NCBI GenBank assembly: GCA_008921705.1 | Contig: VFFE01006593.1 | Span: forward strand, 62,001 to 126,000 | Direction of reading: 5' to 3' | Source of the DNA: Burhinus oedicnemus | Taxonomy: Eukaryota; Chordata; Aves; Charadriiformes; Burhinidae | DNA: 64,000 nucleotides | Shown here: positions 28,401 through 40,400 of the stretch, piece after piece | Numbering within the stretch: the first letter of the stretch is position 1 | How the letters are laid out: the number at the start of each line of letters is the position of its first letter | Program-made: the position numbers and the translations under genes | Notes under the pieces: generated by a model | Database searches by the model: none | The model's input: only the letters and a program-made list of their open reading frames with translations | Told to the model about the DNA's origin: nothing

Positions 28401-31400
28401 TCCAACCACATGCTCAAAGGAGGGCTGACTTTAAAGTCAGACCCAGGCCATCATGCCATGAGTCATTGGCTGCAGAAAACGACGGGGAACTCTATACCCA
28501 TGCGTGTTGCGCTGTGACACAGAGCAAAATACTCTCTGCAGTTCAAAGCCTAACAAAACGTGAAAAGCATGGGGGATATTTACTCCAAGGGGATGTGGAG
28601 ATTACAGGAGCTCTAAGGCCCTCAGCAGCGCTGCTGGGAGGGGGCACGCTTTACATCTCAGGACAGCTGAGACACTACATGGCTGCAGAGAGCCCTTCCT
28701 GCTCCCCCGGGGTGTTACTGACGTATCCAGCTCTGCTAGCCGTTACAAAATACGTTTAGAGTCAAAAAACATACAGGACATTTTGAAGATAACTTATTTT
28801 CTGTTGTGCTGTTGGAGGGAAAAAAAATACTTTGTCTCTCCTCTTCTGTTTTGCACCCGCTCAGGGGCTGCTGTTACAAATGGAAAGGAATAGGTCAGTG
28901 CCATGGGAAGCACTGGTGTGCTGGATGCAAGCACTGGCACGTAGGGCGTCCACCGACCCACCAGCAGACCCGCCGTGCCCTTTCCATTGTACCCTGGACG
29001 CCGCACGTCCAAATCAATATTTTCATGCACACGGCCACAATTTTTTCCACGTACATTTTAGCCACACATCTTTGGTTTAAAAGCCCTTTAAGTATTTGAT
29101 CATAGGATGTCAAGGACGTTTGACTTAAGAAGTGGAGGAAACTAGAAACCACACAAATGCTATGAATAGAAGCTAGGGAAAGAGATGGCACATTTATGAA
29201 CTCGGTCAAAGTGGATGCATATGTTACTTTATTTAGGCTCATATCAGAGAAAGAAACCCATGCAATCTTTAGCTCTTTACTTATATTAAAGTACTAACCC
29301 CTCCCGTTTCATGGCATATTTCTATTTTTATACTACTGAAACCATCAGCTGGAAGTTTCCATGTAAATTGCTTCCCAGCCCCAGAAAACCTTATATTGGC
29401 ATGACTACGGTATCGAACCTATCTTCACTTTTCTAAAAGATAATCATCAGATGAGGTATTATCAAGTATTAGTGATACTCAGAAGTAACATCTGAGCTTT
29501 CATAAAAAGCTATGCTCCTAATGCCTGAATGACTCATATTTGCCACTAGAACAATACAAAGTCATTAAAGCAGGTTGGCCTTTAAAAATATTACTTGCAA
29601 CCAGAGCAAACCTTTCAAGTATATCAAACACTTTCTAAAGTTGAGGTTGTTACAGTATAAACAGCACCAAGCGAGAGGTTGTGCTCTCTCTTTACTGAAA
29701 CCCAGGAGTGAAAAACCAGGAGTGAAAATATTTTTATCTGTTGGGAGCAGGAAGAATAATATTATTTTATACATAATGATGTATACAGAAAGCATTGTAA
29801 CACACAGGCACACGTATCAAGATACTAAGCTAAAGGGTTATATCACCATGGGACTAGATTCTGCAAATTTTACATTCACCCAATCCTTACTGTGCGTGTA
29901 ATCCAGCAGGAGTTTGCCTTAATGATACATACACTGTCTTTATTGAGTGGTACTTACTGGCTGCTCACATGGTTAAGATGTAGTTTCACAATATATTGGC
30001 ATCGGAAGCAAAGCCAGTGCATGCAGTTCCCAGCTACTACTCCCACTCCTTCCCAGCCACCGCTGCCCCTACATCACTGTGGGCGACCCCTCAGCCATGT
30101 CCTTATGACTAGCTGTAGGGTCACACGAGGACACAGGTCACCAAACTGACCCGAGTTAAAAATAACCCCACTGAAAATACAAGGGATTATTTTTAACTTG
30201 GAACATTTCAAAGATATGGTTTATGATGTGATGCCATGAACGGTTTTAGTGACACAGCTGGTGTGGTGGCAAGCTGAGAGAATGGGATGGAAGCGGGAGG
30301 GGAGAGGCCGGAAATCCTCAAGCCAGCATCGCTGCCATGCACGGTGGAACAATGCCATATGGCAAAGTTTGCAAAATCTGGTCCTCTCTGCAATTTCCTT
30401 TGGCATTCTTACTTGGGTGCTATTATTACTGAAGTTTGGGGTACTTACGCCATGATGCCCGAGAGATGAAACATTTCAGCTGTTATGTATGACAAGTAAC
30501 TGTACAGGAAGACAAAGAGTGGCTCAATCACTCGGATTTTATGGGTGAAACGGGTGGTAAAGGCTGCTACAAATCCCAAAAGGATTCCAATCAATACTCC
30601 ACCGATCCCCACTATAAAGAAGTTAGCAATCCCAGCGAATATGTCAATAACCTTAATTGTGCGCATCTGGCAGAAAGACTTGAACAAATTGTACAGGACC
30701 TATGAGGAAAAAGAAAGCACATTATGTTTCTGAACTCTTCGTCATTTCCCTTTGTGTCATTATGTTCCTCTGCTTCAATGCTGAACTTTGAATTTCTCCA
30801 TCTACCTTGAACTCACATTTGAGATATGCTGTTGTTTACCTCTGGCATATTACTTGTTATCCATAAATATCAGGGAGATATACAAAGAAGGGTAAATATC
30901 ACTATTCCCATTTTTGCAAATGGGACAGGTTACTTAACTCATGCCATTCTGCAGGCCAGGAGCATAGATTTATCTAATCTTTCTTTAAATTCATTTATTT
31001 GCAGAGCTTCTAATTTCTCCATAAATGGCCATTTCAGATTTTCCCCAGAATCAAAGAAACAGAAAAAGAGGAGGAAAAAATACAGTTTCATAATCAGTGA
31101 GAAATCACGTTATTTTCAAATGTGTTTGATCTATATAAGACAGCAAGAGTTGCAGTACTGAATTAGACCATAGATCCATCTGGCCTATGGGGGGGGGAGC
31201 AGAGAGGATGGACAGTGACCACTCCAAGGAGTACAAGAAACATGGCATCCATGGAGTGCTCTTCCTCTGACTTATTAACCATTAGGAATCCAATGATTTA
31301 AAGACTTTTCAAACTTTAGATTATTTCTTGAGATTTGGATTTAATTCCCATTAAAAGACCATGTTACCATGTGTTTGCCCAGTTTAATTTTCAAAGTGTT

Positions 31401-34400
31401 TATAACCATCCTCCCAAACGAACTGGGTCAATGGGACTATCACATTTTCTTAGCCAGAGAGCCTTTTAGTTTTACACAGGAAACAGAACGATGTAAAGTC
31501 CACATTTCGCTAATATCCAGTATTTTAGTTACTGCAAAACAGACAACAATGGAATTGGTTACTCTTAAAGAAACCTTAAAGTCCCCTTGTACAGATCTAA
31601 ACTTGGTCACAGACACCTATTCCTGTCACAGTGGGTTCACGGGCTAAGCCACGGTGGTCATAATAAACACCTGACTAGTCATCTTGGACAGCTGGCAGGA
31701 GTTAAACCTCCACTTTCTTTCTGGGCTTCTTAGTAAACCAAACAGGTTTCTCTATCAGAAACGCTATTTGAGAGAACATTTTTTTTTCAGTCCTTGCACT
31801 GTGCCAGCAATGTAGGTGTTTGAATAGTGAGTGACTGGGAGGGATTTGTCATGTTTGTAGTCTTGTTCTCTCTCATATGACAGAAAGTAAGTTGTTCAGC
31901 TCTTCTTGGCCAAAAATTTATAGGTCTTACAGAGGTAAAAGTTCTCACTATAGGCCAATGCAAAGACAAGGCCTACTATGGGTCCTTTGGCCTAAGTGAA
32001 AGGAAAGAACTGAAAAAGAAAAGAAAAAAATATGTTACAGAGCAAGCATGAAAAAAGAAGGTTAAATCAAACCTAGCATGGTCACCAGTAATTTTCATTA
32101 CAAAGCAACAAACAGGACAAGAGGAGGAGCATGAACTATTTATTTGATAACAATGATGCCCTCAGGAGGAGTTCACCTGGGAGAAGTGTCCTTTTTCACC
32201 TAGACAAACCCCTTCGTCTTGCTGCTCTGAGTCAGACTCCCAGCCTTTTTGCCCTGTTCCTTGTTACTATGTCCTGTGCAGGACAGGAAAGTAATGTCAT
32301 AGGCTTCACTGGTTTTCAACCTGTTCTGATTTGTGGACCTTATGGATTGGCATGAAAAGAAGTATACCAGAATTAAGCCTATTGAAAATAGATGTGCCTT
32401 TGTTAGTCACTTTACAAGGACCTCTCGGTCCACAGACTCCCAGGACTCCATGAATCACAGACTGGAATAAAAATGCTGTTGACTTGTGTTGTTTGTGAGG
32501 AGAGGAGTTTCCCCACGTCACTTGTTGAAATTTGGGACTACCCCGAAGTTGTGTTACTCTTCAAGACACCTACAGAACTTGACCTGGCAGAATACTCCCT
32601 GGGGATGTATTAGGGAAGATGATTATTTTAACTGGAGTTTTAAATAGCCGTTTTTATATTTTAAAAAGTAACTATAGAAATATCTGTAAGGCAAGTCTCC
32701 AAAGCAAGGCCACTGAGAGCTGCTTGTAAAGGAGCATATAACTTTGATTTGCTCAAGCAATAACCTTTCCATAACATCACGTCATCCTCACAGAGAAGTA
32801 TTCACCCTGCAAACAGAATGGAACCTGTTGTTTCCACATACAGACATCCTCATAAATCTCAAGTCTGTTGCCGTAAGTTATTTGAAAGAAGAAAAGCAAT
32901 GTTCTCCTTTGTACCTCGGATCAAACCCAGACCGCCGTGGTAGAAGCAGCAGCTAGGACTACGGAATGTCACGAACACGATTTTAATCTCGTTCCTATTG
33001 TTCTTTATTTACACTGCTGTTAATGACATCAAAATCAGGTTCACTTCCCTTTTACTCTAGAGCAGTTCAGTTTTACAGCTCCCTCTAAGCTTTCAGGTGA
33101 GTTACACAACATCAGCTCTGGTCATATTTTGTAATGCATTTGACATGAGAACGGGGTTTTTTTTTCAAGTTCAAGATTTGCATTTACTCAACATCCTTCA
33201 GCTGAACTCACTGAAGGTTACACCAAGGAACATAAGTCACCAATCACTTTTTATCTTATCTCAGAGTATCTCTGCTCTTCCTAGACAGTGATTGCTCATT
33301 TTTATCACTTCTCGGTTATTAGTTTTTAATTCTGAAATTAAATTAAAGCACTCTAAAACAATGTTTTCAGTAGAGGTGGAATACAGAGCACTGCTGTAAT
33401 GTTTTCTAACATGGGAATAATATTATTGTAATGACACTGACTCCTTCTTTGTGATTTTAAGCCCAGAATTGGAATTTGAACTGCTAACACTCAACTTCAG
33501 CTGTGATCTTGCCATTTAATATCACTGTGCTAATTATCACTGACCCAGTCTTTTGGTAAAGCACCAACTCTGAGCAAGAAGCCAACTGGCAAACACTGTC
33601 CTCTGCCAAATTCGAGCTTCAAAATTCCATCAGTGGGGGAAAAGGATCATCCAAATGCATGGGCATATCGCAAAAACTAGCAGGCATGAAAGACCATCTG
33701 AGAAATGCAGCAGAGCCGAGATTCCTGAGAAAGCACACCTCACTTTGTATCTAAAATGAAGGTGTGGTAGCACGTTCTCTGAAAAGAGAAAGCATAGATG
33801 ACACTGCTATCCTAATAAAAGCTTTTATTAGGAGCAGCCAGGCAGTGCAAGTGGGATAGCAGGAAGAAGGGCTGAAAGTATTTAGAAAGCATGTTTACCA
33901 AAGCCACGCCATTCTGCACTGCCCATCCACGTAGCCCCCAGGTTTTTTGACACTGCAGTGGCCATAGGAATTAGGCAGCTTCTGCAAACGGCCAGCCTGC
34001 CTCTAGCTCCACTCCTGCTTTGTCCCCGCATCCCACCCAAGGCACCTGCCAGGGTAGGTGGAACGCAAGGGCTCCAGCAGATGAAAGCTGGAAGGTGCTA
34101 AGCTCTGCCTGCTAGATGGTTTTATCAGATGTCCCGGTAACACAACAAGGGCAGAGGAAGAGATAGTATTTACAAAACATCATCTCCTTTGAGCGGCTAG
34201 CTGTGTAACCCCAGCACCACCACAGCGAGGACCGGTCCGGCAGCACTGCTATGGACAGGGGAGGCGAGATCCTCTAAGGACACCCCACAGGGGATCTGTG
34301 TGAGGGCCTGGGTCACATTTTAAGTATAATCACATGGTTGCAGGTGTGCAAAATCATAACAAGGAACCATTAGCAGACCAATGCTTAGCATGTGGAAACC

Positions 34401-37400
34401 ACCTGATCTCCTGCCAAGTGCTACCTTTAAGCGATAGCTGGGAAGTAAGACCAAGGGTACTCTAAATTCCTTTCACTCCTTCATGAATATATGTACGGCC
34501 AGTTCATATGCTGGGCTGGCCCTACAGACTCCTCGGAGTACCTCCCCTGTGTTAGGGCAGGCGTGCCGTGAGAAAGGACTACCTCCAAAGAAGGCAATAA
34601 TGACGCCTACAGGAAAGCCGTGCATCACGGTTATTAAATTGCCATGCCAGCACCTATAAAAATGGTGTTTTGGAGTAACTTGCCATTGGGCAGTGGCATG
34701 CATGAATACTTCCGTCATCAGGATGCAGTGTTTTCCTAGCAAATCTTACTGGATTAACTGCTGCTCTAGTGGAAAGGTGACTGATTTTGTGATTGGAAAA
34801 AGTGATTTTAGTTGGAAAAATCCACAAAAAAAAAAAAAAGTTTAGCATTAACATAAAACCAGACATTTTTCCCCCAGAAAAACTTGTGTGAAAAGAATTC
34901 TACCGCATGAGTGGCCATTAAGAGTAAACAGAGACAGATACAGCCATGGCTGAACTGCTAGGCCTTTTGAAATTCAGTATTTACACCCACTTATTTTCTG
35001 GACTGGCTTAAGTACCAGTTTAGTAATCGCAGGCAGTTTCAGCTGCAAGCTAGTGAGAAAAGCTAGGCTTTAAGGCAAGTCGGTAGGACAGGATGCAATT
35101 CAGCTAGCTGGATAGCAACAGAATCAGGAAAAGCATGAAGTGCAAATGAAAAAAAGAAACAACCAGTACTCCCATGGACACACAAAAGATGATCAGTACC
35201 AAATGTTCAGATTAAATGATGAGATATACATGTCTTAAGCAGGCAAAGTCCTAGAAAAGGGGAAAACCAAAGGACAATTGTGCCTAGAATGGGACAGATA
35301 GAAGAAGCCAGTAACAGAGACAGGGAAGGTGTGGACCCAGTTCATTAATCTTTCTGAGTTTTCTGGCATATGAAAAACTGGACCTCTATGCCTCACAAAA
35401 CAGAAAGTGTGCTGGGACACAGTTGGCATGGGCAGGATTTCAAGTACGGCATGGATAAATGGGAGTAATGTCCCAGACATGGTGTCATCAGGTACAAATG
35501 AGTGGCATCGGGGGTGTTAATGGAACTTGCGGATTGCTGTCCTCAGGTCAGCACCACAAACCCAGTTCAGCTAGTTAATGATTAGAAATTACTGCCTCCA
35601 GATGGTTGTCCTATCTCATCCGTAGCCTGGGAGAAATGTATTGGTAGTCTCAGGGCAGTTCTAACTGCATGCGCACAGGCAAAAGGCTAGTATCAACCAG
35701 GTCCTGTGCCATCTCAATGACTTGCACATTCTCCCTGTCAACATGCTGGGACACCCCACATTGGCCCTTTTACTTCTCCTGTCCAACAACATTTCTGCAG
35801 GTGAGGAAAACCTCCAGTATCAGATTTACAGAAGTAACAGAATTCAAAGATATAGAAACTAAAGAGATTAGGTAGTATAATCACTAGAGCAAATATGCTA
35901 ATATTACACATTACTCTGGTGTAGTAAGACTACTGTAGTTTCTAAACCTAAAGTTTAGAGAATTACACAAACACGTTAGCACTCCTTGACTTCCATCTAT
36001 TAGCAAACCGTAATAACCAGATACAAAGAGATCTAATGGAGTGGCATGCAAATAATCATTTATCGTTTTTATCAACTAATCATTTATCAAGTAACTTACC
36101 ACAGTTATAGCATCATTCAGCAAAGACTCTCCAAACACCAGGATGTAAAGCTGCTCATTGACATGAATATTCTCAAAAACGGCTAACACCGCCACAGGAT
36201 CCACAGCTGAAATGAGGCTGCCAAAGAGCAAATTCTGCAGCAATGTGATATCAGTCAAACCAAATGCACTGATCTGGCAAATTCCATAAAGTGAAATTCC
36301 AATGCCGATGGCGTTCCAGAGCGTGCCCACCACGGCATACCAGAATATGGTACCAAAGTTCTCAAAGAAAAGACGAGTTGGCATAAAATATCCAGCATCG
36401 AGTACAATGGGTGGTAAAAGATACAAGAAAAAAACATCACTGTTCATTACAGGTGGGGACTTCTCCTCTGCTCCAAAAATAATCCCACCAAGAAGCAATC
36501 CAACCAGAATGAGGAGACAGCTTTCAGGTACTATTGAGGGCAACTTGTGATAGAGATGAAAGCCTTCAAAGGAAATTCAAACACAAGAAAGCAAAATGGT
36601 TATTTGTACAGAATCCAACAGATTATTCTAGATTCTGTAATCCTAGTTTCTATAGTATACAAACAGCAATTGCAGGGCAATTTCATTTTCACTGCAAAGA
36701 CTGAACCGCGCCACCACAACAGGTCAAGGCAAATTTGTCAGCCAGGGTAGTTACTTCAGTTAAGTTGGTGGAGAGTCAATTTAATAGCTAGATGTTCCAG
36801 TTAATAGCCAGGCTGGCTGAAGCAACTGCGTGCAAGGATTCTGTTTGTGAAAGTGTGGGGATTTTTGTGATGTGGAATCCTCCAGAAACACAATCCAAAC
36901 ACTTTTCTAGGCCAAATTATATCTAGATAGAGAAAAAGAAAAATTGTACTAACCACCCCTTCCTCCATGCACAGCTTAAAAAGGAGTTTAAGGAGTACAT
37001 TCATTTCATTTTTAGAAGTCTTTTAGAGTCTCAAAGCTAGAGTGGGGAACTAGCACATGTGACCTGCACCCAGTCACCCATGGCCACTTCCTCAGCCACC
37101 ATGAGGAAGCATTTACAGACACATTATTATTCAATTTTAGCAGCGCCTCCAAATTAATTTCACAATACCCAACATGTTTTCCATAAAGTGACAATAAGTT
37201 GTAGCCCGTATTATTATGCTCGTTCTTCTGTATTACATGAATTGCAGTAGTGTCAGGAGTCTCTCGTAAAGATCTGTGCAAAGTACTGAAAACATGAATA
37301 AAAAAAAGTTCTGATTGAGGACTTAATGGCTGAATGTTCCTTAGCCTACTAAAACCCTCCAAGCCATGCAGTGTTGATTTAAAGATTCCCATTACTTGCA

Positions 37401-40400
37401 TGAGCTGACTGTTTTAAGGATGAGTCTGGTAATGAATGGGAAGAGTTTTGAAGGAACTAACTCTGGCCAATCTAATGGAATGATCAACCTTATGCACCAA
37501 GGTCACATTCCAGGTCCTGGCGATGCCAATCTTTTCCAGGCTCCTCCTTATCTATATTTGGCCTATATAATTACATAGAAAACTATCCACACCCACAAGA
37601 TCCCACAATTCCTGCCTAACTAAAAAGCATTTAAATTATTTTAAATGAGAGCTGCACGGAAACACTGGGTGTGGTAATAACGGGCATCTATTTCAGTAAA
37701 ACTATTTCAGTAAAAATCACACCTATAGTTGAAACAGTTAAATTAGTGTAAGCTTGGTATAGTTCCCATCCACTTTCCCAGTTTCTGTATCTTGCAGCAC
37801 CTATTGTGTTAGTTCTCCTTTCATTATAGATTTTTTCCAGGTAAAAGAAAGCCTGAACTTATAATTAGGAAAAACAAATGGTTAAGAAGGACCAAGGGGA
37901 AAGCTGTTTTAATCTACAGACTTTTTACTAACATATTCTGTAACTATTAAAGCTATTTTTGAAGTAAGCAGCTCAAGCTGCATTTTTTTTTTTTCCTTTC
38001 TGGATGAACACAGATTGCTTTTTAATATTTAGAAACACAGTCTATGTGATTTGTTAGAAGGACTGCCAAATTCACTGTCATTCTTCAAAACCAAAGTCAC
38101 CAATATCCTATATTGGCAGAACAGGTAATGATCCTGGAAACACAAGAATTTGCGGTTGGAGACTTGACCTTTCAGCCACTTCCACATAAACATTTTATGG
38201 TTTGTCTTAGTTTCTGCAGTGGCAGGACGCCAAAATTTCCAATATAGTGATTGAAGTTTCCCCTGAGTAAGTAGATTTTGCTAAAAGTTTTTTTAAGCCC
38301 TTCAAAAGTATCTTAAATCATTTTCTCAATAAAAATTGAAGAGAGGGGAATTTTTGTAAATGCAGCTTTTAATGAAAACAAAAAACATCCCAACCAGTTG
38401 TAATGCAATGGCAAGGAAAAGTCTATTGCGAATATAAAAATAGAAATCTTTTTCTTTTCTTCTTTATAAGTCACTCTTTGGAAAGTTCATACCCTCTCAG
38501 AACTTTTGGGACTTCACCACATTCTTAAAGGTAACAGAAAGGCTGCCACTAAGATAAATGTGCTTTTTAGCCACATAAACAGCATCAAAACTCTTAAAAG
38601 ACTGCCTGCCTGCCTCCATGAAAGGCATTCGAAGGTGATCAGGGACAGGCTGTGGTTCCCCATTTAAGGGCAGAGAGCTAGGATTTAGGATCCAGTGCAC
38701 ATCAAGTCAGGCGCAGGTGTCCTGCAGGATGAGGGACATTTTCCCTGCTCTGACGGACCCACAGCCACGTGGCCAGGAGTGCTCTGGGAGCAGATCCCCT
38801 GCAGTACATGAATACTCAGACTTTTATGCTGAACCCAGGACCACAGCTACTTTCTCCTCCTCTGACCCTGTTCTTGGGCTCCTGACTATGCAGTGACCCA
38901 ACTTCAAGAGGATGGAAGATGTTTACCCTCAGGCCATTGGGCATTAGGACACTTGCCTAAAGTGCAAGGTCAGTATTCTTCAAGCCAAAAGTCCTTAAAG
39001 TCCTGGTTTCCTACTTCTTGGGTGAAATCCAGTGCACTCTGATGCGGGAAATGCCACTGAGATGTGTACTTCTGATTATACGTGAGTTTTTCCAAGGGCC
39101 CTCTGAACAGCTTAAATCTTTTTTCAGGAGAGAAATGTTGGAAGGGTATCAGCTCAGTTCCCCGAAGAAGCACTTCTAATTGTGCATTTGTGATTAAACA
39201 TAGGAGTAATGGGAATCTGGATCAGTTAAACAACATTTTGTAGGTTTAGCAGTGTAAGAATTAAGCAAAACTGGGAGGTAAGTAGACTATGCTCACTGCC
39301 TAGAGACTGCAGCATACTTCAGGTGCACTGGGTCCCACCTAACATACTCATGGAGTCCATCAGCATGTTAGTAACATACCTCCTATATGTTATCACCACA
39401 CGAGGTAATAAATGAGTAGAGGTAGCCAGAAAATAACAATTCCGTTCAAGGCAATTTCTTAGATTTCAAAATGTGCCCTTGTTCTATGCTGGAATAAAAA
39501 GCACCACGTTTCTAATGTCTTTGTGAAAATGCACCTTGTCAAAATGTTCAAGTTCTGCCTGACAACTTCAGGTCTTCCTTTTTCATGCTGTCTCTTTTGC
39601 TCTCTCTAAACCTAGCCTCCAACGACACGATCACAGCCAGGATCTGAGAAACCTTTCAGATAAATCCCCTATAAAAATTAGCAAATGCTGGAACATTTCA
39701 GCTCCAGTGAAACTGCACTTCTGCGAAAACACATTTGTTCAAAGAGCCTCCAGTCGGGCGCTAAGCAGGTGCTGCGACACAGCTGCCCTTGGCATCCTTC
39801 ACACACTGCGAGAGCTGCTACTAAATGCGACCCTATCTTCTGAGCTCCTTGCAGCTGAAAAGACCTCAGGGCTCCGGTCATAAAAGTTTGCTACTCGGCA
39901 GTGCCAAGCATAAGCGTTCAGCGCCTAGCCCCAGAAAGGAATTTGCGATGCCAGATTAAGCACCAAAGTTTCCTGGGCAGTGCGTGAGTCTCGAGGTGGA
40001 TTTCACGCTGCCTGGCAGGAGAGGGGCGAGATGCCCATGCTGCCTGGCAGGAAATTCTGGGGAGAGGAATGCGCCGGAGAGCCTCCTCACTCACAGCACC
40101 GTTCTCGGGACTACAGGCAGTGAGACGGGCTGGAAAACCCCTCTCCATCCCTTTGAGCTGAGATACGTGGCCCACTCTTAGTAACACAGTAGGACGTGGC
40201 AGAGCCGACATTTCTGGATCTCGGTGATTAGGGAACTCTGCCCATCTGGGCTACCTTCAATACAAAAGAAGGCACAAGCGAGTGAAAACTTGACTCTGTG
40301 GGAACGGGACTGAGGAGCGACGGGAGTCTGTCCTGGGAAGGTTTACCTGATGCACTCGCTGGATAAGGAAGCACAGAGGGAGCTCCAGGAGCAAGAACTG

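Larger units (their letters stand above)
30700..36099 (-). other. SLC9A2 intron 2
   Basis: 5.4 kb; donor GTG|GTAAGT, acceptor CTCATAG. Holds a MIR-like relic (30.90-30.96 kb) and another old repeat (31.15-31.28 kb), listed separately. A 13-base A run lies near 34.83 kb. No extra exon seen. Confidence 0.8.

Noticed and set aside
28397..28759. 120-codon + strand open frame in intron 3
   Set aside because: No recognised motif, its beginning overlaps a CR1 relic, and it is intronic to SLC9A2.
29697..29730. Short duplication around ccaggagtgaaaa
   Set aside because: Two short copies only; common replication-slippage product.
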